DNA of 64,000 nt, taken from contig JAYXKI010000007.1 of the NCBI GenBank assembly GCA_037892935.1, positions 1 through 64,000 on the forward strand, written 5' to 3'. The number at the start of each line of letters is the position of its first letter. Position 1 is the first letter of the stretch. Under the pieces are notes generated by a model. It searched no databases. It had not been told where the DNA came from and saw nothing but the letters and a program-made list of their open reading frames with translations. The position numbers were made by a program, and so were the translations under genes. The stretch comes from Phlebopus portentosus. Lineage: Eukaryota > Basidiomycota > Agaricomycetes > Boletales > Boletinellaceae. Positions 33,377-45,360 of this stretch are shown here, piece by piece.

Positions 33377-33769
33377 TTATCTCGCGCTGTCTCTTTTTAC
33401 GTACTGCGTATTCTGGAAATAATACGCCACAATTTGTGTATGGCGACGAACAGATGAAACAAAGTCTTTACAGTAAGATTACATTTGTCCTGCTTACTAT
33501 TTGGTTTATCTTCGATATTACCAGTCTTCTTGTTATTGTTTATGTGTAGTCATCTTGGCAATTTGTTGCTACTGTTGCTCTTCTTCTCTTCCCTCCTCAT
33601 ATATCGCCTCCTTTCAGTTTCCGCCATTGCCAACGCGGTCGTTGCTTCTTACCTCTATGCCTGCCCTCCAGTAGGTGAGGCGACAGTTCACTTAACATGT
33701 CACCCGCAGGTTCCTTTATAATACGGCCTTTACTTCATCCCTTCCGGTATCTTGCTCAGCTGTAGTCCG
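33377..33769. other. 3' flank of zinc-finger gene
   Basis: Pyrimidine-rich sequence giving only low-complexity hydrophobic frames. Probably untranslated or intergenic. Confidence 0.4.
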
Positions 33770-34129
33770 AGCATTTCAATGATCAACCGCATGCAGAAGA
33801 ATGGCAGGATCTCACCGAAGTTTATGCTGAATACGCCAGGACCCAAGGTGAATTGGAAATCTTGATTGTGCTCTTGCTGGAGTTCTTGCTGAACTTGAAG
33901 ATATAATTTTGGCGTTGTCCAATTTGAACGCCAGCCCTCGCGCATCAAAAAGCAAACCGAGCGAGTTCAAGCCTACTGATCAGTTCGCAACTCAGCTTTC
34001 CAAATCACTTACCAAATGTGACGTTCCCCTAGTCGAGCCTAAAAAGACGAAGAATGTCGAAGCGAACCTGAAGGAAGAGAACGCCTTACAAAAGCGGTAT
34101 TCGGCCTGCAATCAAGGGTATCTGAACTG
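33770..34129 (+). pseudogene. Unidentified coding remnant
   Basis: One frame gives FNDQPHAEEWQDLTEVYAEY followed by a leucine-rich stretch ending in a stop. Another frame downstream (from about 33915) gives LNASPRASKSKPSEFKPTDQ up to TGA near 34130. The composition looks coding and helical, but the family is unknown and the frames do not join simply. Confidence 0.3.
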
Positions 34130-34700
34130 AGTCAATTACAGGAGACAGCGCTACCTCCAGATGAAGATCTACAGGCCATTCAACTGACGTCAACAGTATT
34201 ATAAGCAATCTTATCTTCTTATAGTCGAATTCGGAGCCATAGAAGAACATGACTCTATTAGATCCGGTCCGTGAGATACCAGCAAGTATCGAAAATGCCG
34301 AGCGAGAGTGCAGGGTACGAACGCAGAACGGGTCTATTCGAGGGGCACGTGAGGCAATCACGACGATCCAGGATCCATTCGAGAGCACCTAGCCAACCAT
34401 CAGCTGACGATCCAGGTTTATATCAAAGATATGGATACACCTGATCGTGATGAAAGGGGCGAACTTCCGGGAAGCATTGCTGCTAGTGCGAGGCAAACGG
34501 GCCAGTCAACGCCATAGATCAACGACATTGTTCGGGTGCCAATCAACCAGGGAAGGCATGAGGAAGTCTGAAGCAATCTCGAGGCATGCTCTATGAGCGT
34601 TGATATCGTTCCTGGGTCGCGCATGCTGATGCTTGAGATGGTGAGCTTGATTTGATAAACAAGCAAAGAGAATCATCTCACTATTAGGAGCCGGCTCTGG

Positions 34701-34858
34701 CCGTATGCGTATAATCCGTATACGGGCTGTCCGTATACGGATGGGGCCGTATCCGTATGATCCAATAAGAGCAAAATATACGGGTCGTATATATACGCCC
34801 GTATCCGTATACAAAGGTCTGAAATTTTGACGTTTACGGCTTATACGCCATATACGGA
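34701..34858. repeat. Cluster of CCGTATACGG palindromic motifs, cluster 2
   Basis: Two perfect CCGTATACGG palindromes (near 34715 and 34731) are accompanied by CCGTATCCGTAT, CGTATATATACG and GCCATATACGG. It resembles 21328-21450. Not coding. Confidence 0.65.
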
Positions 34859-34869
34859 GCTAAGGGCCC

Positions 34870-36235
34870 GTGCCTCCCGGTGACACAGAATTAAGTATAT
34901 TTCATACCATTTTGGTGATTTGGTAGATCTCTTACTTGAAATTTAGATTCCTGGGCCTGCCCCATGTTCATCAATACAGTGCATAACAAGAAAAGGTCAT
35001 GAAGATGCATAAAATCATCTTTGATTCTTCACAACAGGCAAAACCTACGTGGAATTGTACTGTAGAAGTGCAGTAAGACTCTAAACCGAGCTGAAGCACG
35101 CGACGATCACCTTCCTAAAATGAAGTATTTCGATCGCGAAATATTCTTTGATATTACATAAACTAAGGTGCATGAATTTGGACTAGAAGGACTAGGCAGT
35201 ACTATTTGTACTATTCGAGATAAAAGTAAGCAAGATTAATCTCTGGTGATGCATGCAGCAAGCAAAAAGGATACACCGTGGAAAGCAGGGAGAATCGATA
35301 CAAGCAAGCTCTTTAAGGATAACTTTGTATGCTGAACAATCGTCATGTCCATAGCATGTCCGTGAACTGCAAAGCTCTTGTGTCAGGATTGGCAGGCAAG
35401 TTCAGCGAAAGTATTACCTTTAGAAAATGTGTCTCCTCATACCATTTCTCTGCTTTCTTCTACTTGGTGCAAACATAGTAAGCTCTTCATGAGTGGATAC
35501 GCGGATGCAAGAAAGTGTCCGATGGTTTGGAAGAATCTTGAGCAAAAACGACCATAACCGTAGAAGCTGCTTTCGTCATTGTCGTTTGGTGTATGTACCG
35601 ACTCCATTTATCTGGAGACAATAGGTGCAACGTGGCTGTTAACACGAATCGAAACGAATAAATGCATAGGACTTCCGTACTAACGGATCAACGTGACGAC
35701 TAGAGCGCGTGTCAGATGCCGCCGTTGGTGAAATGAAATGTATCTTGGAGCTTCGAGTTGTTGACGGTGGGAGAATACAAGAATATGAAGCAGATCGGGA
35801 GATGAAAAAGCAACAGTGCAGTGCAGTACGTTAAGCAATCACAGCAAGGGAATGAAGTCGATAGATTTCCTCATTGAGCTCTCAACGTCGATCAGAACAT
35901 ATATGGTCACTTGCTACGCAACACAGATCATGTCGAGGAAAGGGATTTGGTGTCGATTATGTGACCCTTTCACCCCATCTTCATTGGCAGTGGGGTATTT
36001 TAACGTCCAAGAAGCATCCTGGTTTCGTGCTTCTGTCATCCCGGTTCGAATTTGGGTCCGTGGTCCCAACACGTCCGGTGTTCGGGAAGAAGATGGACAT
36101 CCGTCGCGTGACCTTCACTTTTCCAAGTTCGTCGCCACGATTGGGTCACGTGCATCGGGGACAGACAGGAAGCAACAAGATGCCAAGGTTGAAATTAGCT
36201 AATGCCTTCGAACATGTAATCAAGCTATTATTACA
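34870..36235. other. Intergenic stretch with an inverted R2 repeat
   Basis: About 35090-35250 is the inverse of 46850-47060 (shared AGATTAATCTTGC, ATCTCGAATAG, AAGGTGATCG). No gene is recognised in the remainder. Confidence 0.45.
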
Positions 36236-36295
36236 GGTGGTTCCTCTAAGTCTTCGTCACCCCCATTTTGGGAAAGTGATTTGCACACCATCTAA
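36236..36295 (+). repeat. Dispersed repeat R2, short copy
   Basis: GTGGTTCCTCTAAGTCTTCG and following bases match 5578-5640. Only this short block is shared. Confidence 0.5.
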
Positions 36296-36832
36296 GGAAA
36301 GTAAACATGCCGATCTGAACCACCCCCTGTACAACTGGCAGTGTTGCTCTCGACAAAGTCGGCCTTCCACAAAGATGTTGAAAGTATCGTCGATGGGGTC
36401 TGAATAGCAAGAACGCAAGCTGCAGGCCTAGCGGCCTGGTCCAAGTCCAAGCCCAGTGAGAAAATGAGTGATTCTCATGTTGATGTGGTGTTGACGACAT
36501 TGCTTTTAGACCTGGCGCTTCATCCGGCGGCTCACGGGGCCAGCTTGTTGACGACAAGAGTCTCTTTGGCCTGTGAATGTGTTTCGACAGGGAAGAGTAT
36601 TCTTGTCGACTCGACGGAAATACGAGGACTGGACTACGAGGAATGAGAACATCGTTCCGTTCAGAACGGATCGCTGACACCGATGAAGATATCTGGAATT
36701 TTTTGAGACGAAATGAAAATTAAAAATGAAACAACGTAAGCATTTTCTTTCCTTTTCGACAGCTTTAAATTTCCTTATGTATTTCTCCCTCAACTTCGCT
36801 CCAAATCTTTAGATTTCCAACTTCCCCTTATT

Positions 36833-37676
36833 TCATTCTTGTTGTCCGCTTTTTGCTATCTGTGAGACTCGCGAAAACCCATCCTGGGCCCCTTTGTACA
36901 ATCCCTCATTTTTATTGGACAAACTATTTCGTAGAGTGGGTGACGTGATGAGCCCTGTTCTTGTAGTGCGAGCGTTTTTGATCGAAGACGAAGAGACAAG
37001 TATTACGTCATTTCTCTCGAAAGCCTTCTCTCCATTACGCTCCGCCTGTTGGCCAGTCATTGCGTCCGAGTGAAAAGCTGATGACTGAAAATTGGCTTCG
37101 TCGCCTTCAAATGATTCTTGCTCCGTGATATGGGACACCAAGCCCTGCTCCTGGCGATCATCCATGCCATTCGCGTGAGGACGCAATGGATGAGGTATCT
37201 CCTCTGCCACCAGAAGATAGCATAACCAGTCGACCCGGTATCTCACGGCAATGACTTTAGCAAGACTAGTTACAGGAACAACCAGAAGGGCCATCGCCGA
37301 GATCTGTCCTGGGCCCCAAACGAACTGTCGCATACCCACGGAATAGTTCCGTGTAATAGTTAGCTCAGTATTCATGACGAGAATCGACCAAACGATGACT
37401 ATAGCGGAAATATTCGCGATCCACTCAGATCTATTGGCTTGCCCTCCAGCGTGCGGAGCGTTCCTGCTTCTTTGTCGAATTACGAGAGGCCTGTCTGCGA
37501 GTCTCTGCTGAGCCGTATCACGCATTCCCATATTACCATCCTCTCTCCTCCTCGCTCGCCTAAACATCTGAGATGCGGACCCAAAAATTCGATTCCGGCG
37601 CTCGCAGATTCCATAGTCATACAACGTGATCGAGAGAAATGCCACCAGCTGCACGATGAGAAGGATGATCTGTTGG
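36833..37676 (-). pseudogene. Truncated paralogue of the six-helix membrane protein family
   Basis: From IILLIVQLVAFLSITLYDYG onward this is nearly identical to the gene at 43828-45180 over about 240 residues (WSILVMNTELTITRNYS, GPGQISAMALLVVPVTSLAK). It then diverges after QQAERN and ends at a different stop. The first three predicted helices and the start exon are missing. Upstream lies unrelated sequence and a Ty1/copia fragment on the other strand. It is a partial, inverted duplicate of the gene about 7 kb away. Confidence 0.75.
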
Positions 37677-37779
37677 AATCCAAATCGATGAAATCCCGAC
37701 CCAGAGATGCTTCGGGCACGTGTCTCGGATTTATATTTGATGCGTTTAATGTTTTTCTTGAACTCGCAAGGAACTGAAC

Positions 37780-38665
37780 AGAAACTCGCCAAACATGACA
37801 CGCCCGAACACAGCGGTGTTGCGGAACGTTTGAATAGGACCACTGGGGAGAAGGCGCGAACCATGCTACACGCAAGCAGCTTTCCGAATAATTTATGGGC
37901 CGAATGCGTGAAGCATCCTATCTGGTTGAAGAGCAGACCGTCAACAAAGAATTTAGGCGGCGAAACTCCTTATGAGGCACCCACCAATCAGAAACCCAAT
38001 CTTGCAGACTTGCAAGAATGGGGTACAAAGTGCTGGGTACACGACAATACCCGTTCGAAGCTTGATAAACGCACTTGGGAAGGTCGACGGCTTGGTTACG
38101 ACCTTAGCACGAACGGCTCTACTGCCCCGAAGGCAAAAGCGTATCTGTTGGAAGAAGTGTCTATTTCTCACCTGAAGCCGCCGAGTTAGAGCTTTTTGAG
38201 GAGGAGCAAGAGCAATTGCCATAACATCAAACAGATTGCGAAATTCCGAACCAACTGATGCCCACCAAGACAAAGCGGCCCCAACTCAGCCAGACGACAG
38301 TGCTCAGCGCGAAAAGAGTAAGGCGAGTCATGGCTGGCGGTGGTGAACTCCCGAGAGCAATGCGAACGAACACCGTTACAGTGACCGACGAGAGGGAGGA
38401 TGACTTTGATGAGGAATGCGCCCTCGCCGCAATGATGGACCTTGAGGAACCTGTTGAACCGAGGACGATTCAGGAGGTTAGAGAACTACCAGAATGGCCC
38501 CTATGGGAGAACGCTATAAAATAGGAGCTAGGAGCTGAGAGCTTTGGAAGCCGCTGAAATGTGGGAAGTTCGACACGTACTTAAGAGAGTCAATGTCGTT
38601 GGTTCGAAGTGGGTTTTCAAGGTGAAGAAGGGCTCTACAAAACTGTCGATGTGAATGTATTACAG
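37780..38665 (+). pseudogene. Ty1/copia pol fragment (integrase C-terminus to RT start)
   Basis: TPEHSGVAERLNRT contains the integrase catalytic glutamate, followed by NLWAECVKHPIWLK, WLK..STKNLGGETPYEA and WGTKCWVHD, as in Ty1/copia integrases. After the variable linker, MWEVRHV and VVGSKWVFKVKKG mark the start of a copia reverse transcriptase, where it ends. Stops and frame changes occur around 38189-38530. No LTR was found. It is a decayed fragment. Confidence 0.8.
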
Positions 38666-38689
38666 GCCCAACGTCAGTCACGAAGAAAT

Positions 38690-39820
38690 TGCATGAAAGG
38701 CATATAACTCCGAGTCACCAAGCAGCTCCTTCGAGACGTTGAGGATTTCTCCGTAAGTCCTTCCGAGGTCCTGGAAGAAGTGTATAGCCGGGCCCGAGTC
38801 CTTCTTTTTGAGTCTCCAGCGAAGTGAGCCACGACTGCTCGGTTATTATACGCTCGAACATCGCCTTGGCCAGAATAGAGTCGCATCGGTATCCGGGATC
38901 CGGTTCCAGCGTGTCGTCCAGTAGAGATTCCAGGAAGTTCAATTTCCTGTATTTTCGGATCTCATTCCGTGACCGTTGCATGTAAAGACGGATTACACAC
39001 CTTCAGAAACTCTTTTCTGATCAAATTTCCGATGATGAAGATGACCGTCAAGAACGGGTCGTATGACACGCTTCCAATATCTCAGGTACCTCTGGTCCTG
39101 TCCCAACGTCTCGGCGTCGCTTCAGAGTGCGATCTTGGCGCCAGATGCGTCGAATGTGGGATGAAAGCCTTTCGGATACAATGGATAAGCATCCATCATG
39201 TCATTCAGTCTGTAAAACTCTCGGTCAGTTCCGGAGCAGCAGATTCAACGCTGCCAGAGTTATGCGGTTGGATAAAACGTCGGTTTGGACTGACATTTTT
39301 GTAAAAGCTGCCCAAGAAAGTCCACAACCTCGTCAACGAAGTGAAATTCCGGTCCAAAGCAGTTTTGCAACAAAGGAAGAACCATATAGGTGAAGCTTGG
39401 ATCCTCGTCATCAGCTACTGCATCAAGGAGAGGCTCTGTATAGTTGTGTGGATCCTTAAGTTTGTCTGGTTGCGAGAGGAAGCAGTGAATGTCAATTTCA
39501 TCGCTGTCGGACCGCACCCGATTAAGGAAGACCCTTCGGCCATCCGCAATTATCATGGGGAAACCCATTATGGGGCATTCTTTTATCGAGGCAGAAGTCA
39601 GCGAGTATTTCCCAATACAAAATAGTACTCACAATACACCAGCGGTAGTCTTCGTAGCGAAACGATGCTCCTTTCATCGAAAACCAAGAGTGTCCAGTTG
39701 GGTTTGTACGGCTGACGGAGACGATATCCACAAGATTCAGACATCGCATATTGGTCTTTCCATACAACTACCGTGACGAGCAAAGGACTTGTATTTTCGC
39801 ATGATTCAGAAGTGGCCATG
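38690..39820 (-). pseudogene. Protein-kinase-like gene, decayed
   Basis: On the minus strand: KDQYAMSESCGYRLRQPYKP, ADGRRVFLNRVRSD, LLDAVADDEDPSFTYMVLPL, GPEFHFVDEVVDFLGQLL, DMMDAYPLYPKGFHPTFDAS, PFLTVIFIIGNLIRKEFL. The pattern matches a kinase-like family expanded in Agaricomycetes. The HRD catalytic loop should follow the FLGQLL segment, but the frame is broken there, and further stops occur in the C-lobe. It is not expected to be active. Confidence 0.5.
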
Positions 39821-40437
39821 TCGGACTTGAATGATGGTAAATTTCTACTTAACCAGGAACTCGTGTGACCGGGATCAGATTTTATTCAGGCACTCAGTTT
39901 ATGTGCCGCAAAGGAGGCCCGAAGGCGATGCTACATCGACAACAAAAGGCTGGCGGGCCAATGTGTCAGGTCCTTTCTTTCCTGGATCTTGAATAGACAG
40001 ATGAGTTCGGTGTCATACAGTAGTCGTCCTTGTGAGGACTAGAGGACGTACCATTTCGAACTAGATACATAACTACAGCATTCGTGTAGCAGGCCGTGAC
40101 GGACAGAACAGTGTCAACATTAAGTCCTTCTCCTTGTTTTCTGGTCCGTGCGTAGCCTATAAATCACGTGCCGATGATCAGACAGATCTATCTCAGGGTG
40201 GATCTCGGCGATTTCCCTTTGACCAGTAAGCTAGTTCTTTCGTTCTAGCTCGGCAGTACGAGTTTCAAACTGTGACAGTCCGTTCACCAACAACCCTGAT
40301 ATGTCGAACATCGATATCTATTGGGAGGCGCTTGCCGACACCCATTTTTCTCCCAAGCCAAGCTTTAACGACGAAAACTGTCAACATCCAGTGGTCTGAG
40401 CATTCCGTCTACTTGGAGATTGGATTTGATCTGATTT

Positions 40438-43033
40438 ATGCTTTCGTAGGCAAACCTAGACATAATTGGTCTTGGCGTGCGCATATCGTTCTACGCACAA
40501 ACACTAATTTGTGGTCAGTCAAAAATCAAGCGCGGTTTCATGTACTAATGGCGAAATGATGTGGGCAGCCCTGCTGGTCATACTCAGCAGAGATCAAGCG
40601 TACACGTCTCTCTGGACGCTCGTTTTGTCCACGATTGTGTACACTGGGATAGCTCTTCTCCTAGGATTCAAAGTCCATCCACAATTGAGCCTTAATGACG
40701 CTGTCGTCATTATGTACCTTTTATCGTTGTCCTGGACGACTGTATATCTTACAACACCAAGGTTTTGGCATCTCAGGAGGCGAATGCTGCTCTTTGAGAC
40801 CGTCTTCTTCGGCCACACTATTCTCCTTTGCGGATGTGAACTGGCGATACTTGCGCATGCAAGATCCTTTGGTTCGCTGCCGGCCTGTAACTCGAGTGCA
40901 ATTATGGTTCTCTTCAAGGAATTCCGGGTAGTACATACCGGGCAGGTAGTCGGGATCATTCTCCTCACCGTGCAATTGGTACTTTTTCTCTCGATTACGT
41001 TTTATGACTATGGAATGTTCGAACGCCGAAATGAAATTATCGGGCTCATATCTCGCATGTTCAGGCGAGAGAGAGGAGAAGGAGAAGGCATTGAGATGGT
41101 AACCCGTGATACGACTCAGTTTGCTGATAGGCCTGTCGTAATCCGACGAGGAAGTCGCCACGCTCCGGAGACTGAGTCACAAGCCGCGGGACCAGAACAA
41201 GTCGCGAATATTGTCACTATGATCGTCGTTTGGTTGGTTCTAGTCATAAATACTGAGTTCACCATCCTCAAAAACCATTTCACGAATATGGGACAGCCCG
41301 CCTGGGGAGTAGGGCAGATCTTGGCCATGGCCCTTCTCATTGTCCCAGTATACAATCTAACAAAAACCCTTGCAGAAAGGTACCGGATCAGCCATTCACA
41401 TCCTTCTCTGGTCGGGGTAATGCCTGGCTCGTTGCGTCCTGACTTGAACGGAACAGATGATCGGCGAGAGCAGCACTTGGGGGCTGACCAACAGGAGCAA
41501 GGCTTTGGGGATGATCGACTGGAGCAACAATTGCCTGGAGGTGGTCGACAGGGGCCACAATCTCCTGGAGATGATCAAGCAAATTCTCCGTCATCGGCTT
41601 CCCACGAAGGGGTAGCGCTAGACCCATGTCAGCCCTGTACTACAGAGCCTGTCGAACCCGTCGAATCACCTCATCTAACACCGCTTCCTGGATCGCAAAT
41701 ACTAGATGGACAATCACCACGCACTTGCGGTACGGTTGAGGCTCTTGATCAAGGTACGACGGAAGTTGCAGCCTATGGCCGGTCAGAGGAGATTGCTGCA
41801 CATCACAAAATGCAGGAGCCCTGCTTGTTAGCAACGGACGACCAAACCGAAAGTAAAGGGTTTAACTGGCCACGCAAAGCAGCTCAGGACGTGATTCGAG
41901 ATTCCGCATCGGACGAGAACGTGACAGACAGATTTCCTGGACGGGCGTCGAATCGTCTGGCCACTGAGCCTTGTCGCTCTGGTCCTTCCCGATGTACACC
42001 CGACTCGTCATTACTTGTTCCTTTCGAGGAGAGGGCTCCAAATGTGGCAGGCGACGGTGTGGAAGAGGACCAAATGAAGTCGGAAGAACAGGTTTCCCGG
42101 CGTGACAACGATGGGGACGCACGGTCTATTCGGGATACACAGGATGAAGATACGAGGGATGATCCGCCCAGACCAATCATTGATCCTTCGAATACACCGG
42201 CCAATCACGAACCAACTGATTGGCTGCCGCGCGAACTGGAGGAACACCAAGCTCCAATTAGTCAAGAGACATTGGCCCACTCGGAGGTGAATGAAGCGGT
42301 GGAATCACCTCATCTAACACCGCTTCCTGGATCGCAAATACTAGATGGACAATCACCACGCACTTGCGGTACGGTTGAGGCTCTTGATCAAGGTACGACG
42401 GAAGTTGCAGCCTATGGCCGGTCAGAGGAGATTGCTGCACATCACAAAATGCAGGAGCCCTGCTTGTTAGCAACGGACGACCAAACCGAAAGTAAAGGGT
42501 TTAACTGGCCACGCAAAGCAGCTCAGGACGTGATTCGAGATTCCGCATCGGACGAGAACATGACAGACAGATTTCCTGGACGGGCGTCGAATCGTCTGGC
42601 CACTGAGCCTTGTCGCTCTGGTCCTTCCCGATGTACACCCGACTCGTCATTACTTGTTCCTTTCGAGGAGAGGGCTCCAAATGTGGCAGGCGACGGTGTG
42701 GAAGAGGACCAAATGAAGTCGGAAGAACAGGTTTCCCGGCGTGACAACGATGGGGACGCACGGTCTATTCGGGATACACAGGATGAAGATACGAGGGATG
42801 ATCCGCCCAGACCAATCATTGATCCTCCGAATACACCGGCCAATCACGAACCAACTGATTGGCTGCCGCGCGAACTGGAGGAACACCAAGCTCCAATTAG
42901 TCAAGAGACATTGGCCCACTCGGAGGTGAATGAAACGGTGCAGCAAATAAGACTGATGCCTTCTTCACCCTGTTCCGATACATGTTCGCCAAGGTCGTCC
43001 ACGACTACCTTCTTCACTGCACCTGAAGAATGA
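40438..43033 (+). CDS. Predicted six-helix membrane protein with long repeated tail (paralogue 2)
   Basis: By comparison with the paralogue at 43828, exon 1 is 40438-40513 and exon 2 is 40569-43033 (intron 55 nt, GTCAGT...GGGCAG). That reading has a TAG at codon 4 (40447-40449), where the paralogue has CAG. The gene may be dead, or may start at the in-frame ATG at 40555/40558 by skipping that intron. Six hydrophobic segments lie in the first 300 residues (for example NDAVVIMYLLSLSWTTVYL, IILLTVQLVLFLSITFYDYG, ILAMALLIVPVYNL). A roughly 500-residue hydrophilic tail, likely cytoplasmic, contains two tandem 213-residue repeats. The function is unknown to me. Confidence 0.6.
41663..42940 (+). repeat. 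Tandem duplication of a 639-bp coding unit
   Basis: Units 41663-42301 and 42302-42940 are in frame (213 codons each) and differ at only about three bases that I can see (V/M, S/P, A/T changes). The unit begins ESPHLTPLPGSQ and ends near HSEVNE. The near identity implies a very recent duplication or ongoing homogenisation. Confidence 0.9.
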
Positions 43034-43827
43034 TAAGTATGTCCACGGACCTAGCCGCTTGAAGTAAAAATATCAGAGGAGACTGAAGACACCGATACTG
43101 AGTAGGAGAGCACACTGCTTGGAATGCGACGGGCCGTTCTTTATAACTAAGGATCGGCTGAAATATAATTTTGATGGGAGTACAAAAGCGAGGAAGACCA
43201 GACGGCGGTCCCGGTACTCAGGTTTCCGTACCGGTCGTTGACCAGCCAGTTGGAGGATCCGGAATCACTTGCGCGGCCCGGGATAGAAGACGTTGTGGAC
43301 GCCTGCGGGAGCGTGCCCAAACGAGCCGATCGTCTGGGTGATACCATGGATGGCTTGGTGTGGAGAACAACCAAAAGCCACGACGGCCAACCATTTTTGA
43401 CGATGGTCTCCGGCGCGATTCCTCTGATTATTACGAAGAAAGTCAGACACGTAGCAGGCTAAGGTGGCATCGAGACGAAACTACAGCTTAAGCTGTTTGT
43501 TTGAAACATTGATATTGGCAGCAATGGTAGCGTCATTACATAATTTGAAAATCTGAGAGTGGATCGGGTTAGGGTTTATGAATGCACGTGTTTCAAGTTT
43601 CGTGCTTCTCTCGACGACGGAAAAGAAGCTCGTCAACGTACTGAACCACTGGATATCTGGATACCATTCTCTATCAGTTCTGGACTGTACATTTCTCCAA
43701 AGACATAAAGCTCGCCGTATTTGAAACGAAACAACATAGATGTATTTGCTATTAGAATCAGAGTGTCGGTCGCCAGAGGTATGAGCACATCCACTTCCAC
43801 CCCGGATAAATGATTTTGGTCTGATCT
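43034..43827. other. Intergenic between membrane-protein paralogues
   Basis: No convincing gene. A frame at 43238-43462 lacks an ATG and shows no family resemblance. Confidence 0.4.
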
Positions 43828-45180
43828 ATGCTTCCCCAGGCAAATCGCGACATCGTTGGTCTCGGTGTGCGCATCTCGTTCTACACGCAAACGTTCATCT
43901 ACGGTCAGTAAAGAAACAAGTGCGATTTTAAACATTTTATGACTGTGTCGTGGACAGCTCTTTTAGTGATGTTCGGGCCGACGTTCGAAAACATCATCTC
44001 AGCACTCTGGACTTGCCTGCTGTACGGCATCACTTATGCCCTAATTGCGCTTATCCTGGGCTTCAAGGGCCATCCGGAACTGACGTTGAATGACGCGGTT
44101 GTAATCATGTACCTTCTGTCACTGTCCTGGACAACTGCCTACCTTGCAACCCCGTGGTTTTGGCATCTCGGGAGGCGAATGCCTCTTTTTGAGATCGTCT
44201 TCTTCAGCCACACTATTCTCCTCTTATCATGCTGCCTAGCAATACTCATTTCCGCGAAATCCTTTGGTTCACTGCCGGAGTGCAACTCGAGTGCAGTAAT
44301 GGTCCTCTTCAAGGAATTCCACGTATTACGTACGGGTCAGGTAGTCGGGATCATCCTTCTCATCGTGCAGCTGGTGGCATTTCTCTCGATCACGTTGTAT
44401 GACTATGGAATCTGCGAGCGCCGGAATCGAATTTTTGGGTCCGCATCTCAGATGTTTAGGCGAGCGAGGAGGAGAGAAGGTGGTAATATGGGAATGCGTG
44501 ATACGGCTCAGCAGAGTCTCACAGACAGGCCTCTCGTAATCCGACAAAGAGGCAGGAACGCTCCGCACGCTGGAGGGCAAGCCAGTAGATCTGAGCGGAT
44601 CGCGAATATTTCCGCTATAGTCATCGTTTGGTCGATTCTCGTCGTGAATACTGAGCTGACTATTACACGGAACTATTCCATGGGTATGCGACAGTTCGTT
44701 TGGGGCCCAGGACAGATCTCGGCGATGGCCCTTCTGGTTGTTCCTGTAACTAGTCTTGCTAAAGTCATTGCCGTGAGATACCGGGTCGACTGGTTATGCT
44801 ATCTTCTGGTGGCAGAGGAGATACCTCATCCATTGCGTCCTCACGCGAATGGCATGGATGATCGCCAGGAGCAGGGCTTGGTGTCCCATACTACGGAGCA
44901 AGAATCATTTGAAGGCGACGAAGCAAATATTCAGTCATCAGCTTTTCACTCGGACGCAATGACTGGCCAACAGGCGGAGCGTGATGGAACAGAGGTGCTT
45001 GAGAGAATGGAAGTAACACTTCCTTTATCGTCTTCCGACACGAATGGAATGATACGCGAACCTGCATGTCAACACTCTACGAAAGAGCCTGTCAAAGCAG
45101 TTGGATTACATCATCTGACAGCGCCTTCTGGATCGCAGAGACTCCATGAACAGGAGATGCAACAACCGTCGTATTCTTAG
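43828..45180 (+). CDS. Predicted six-helix membrane protein (paralogue 3), tail cut by a MITE
   Basis: Exon 1 is 43828-43903 (MLPQANRDIVGLGVRISFYT), intron 43904-43957 (54 nt), exon 2 43958-45180, 432 residues. Six hydrophobic segments are seen: around LYGITYALIALILGF, NDAVVIMYLLSLSWTTAYL, FSHTILLLSCCLAILI, VVGIILLIVQLVAFLSITLY, ISAIVIVWSILVVN and ISAMALLVVPVTSL. The N-terminal part closely matches paralogue 2. The protein ends at TAG 45178-45180, whose G is the first base of an inserted MITE. Sequence related to the paralogue tail continues beyond the MITE. The membrane domain is intact, so the truncated product may still be made. Confidence 0.7.
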
Positions 45181-45360
45181 GCTGTGTTCGGTACTAGCCG
45201 CAGTCTCTTAGTCACGCGGCTCTCCTGCAAAAAAAGATGGTTTTGGCCAAGTCGTAGCTCTTGGCTGTCACTTTCCTGCCATCTTTACCTGCATGACTGC
45301 CTGTTACCAGGGCCAAGAGCCGCGTGGACTCCAAGGCCGCGACTAGCACCGAACGCAGCC
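45180..45360. mobile_element. 181-bp MITE, PIF/Harbinger-like
   Basis: Inverted ends GGCTGTGTTCGGTACTAGCC and GGCTGCGTTCGGTGCTAGTC (right end read inward) extend imperfectly over about 44 bp. A TTA target duplication lies at 45177-45179 and 45361-45363. A 3-bp TTA site and G-rich ends are typical of PIF/Harbinger-derived MITEs. No coding capacity. Confidence 0.85.

Noticed and set aside
33485..33721. Very hydrophobic 78-residue frame that could suggest a membrane peptide
   Set aside because: Low-complexity pyrimidine-rich sequence downstream of a gene; no start context or conservation.
37439..37777. Plus-strand frame similar to a minus-strand frame at 44326-44580
   Set aside because: These are antisense to the conserved membrane-protein copies; their similarity is a shadow of that coding sequence.
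41862..42946. Minus-strand frames of 86-106 residues occurring in pairs
   Set aside because: They mirror the tandem 639-bp coding duplication on the plus strand.
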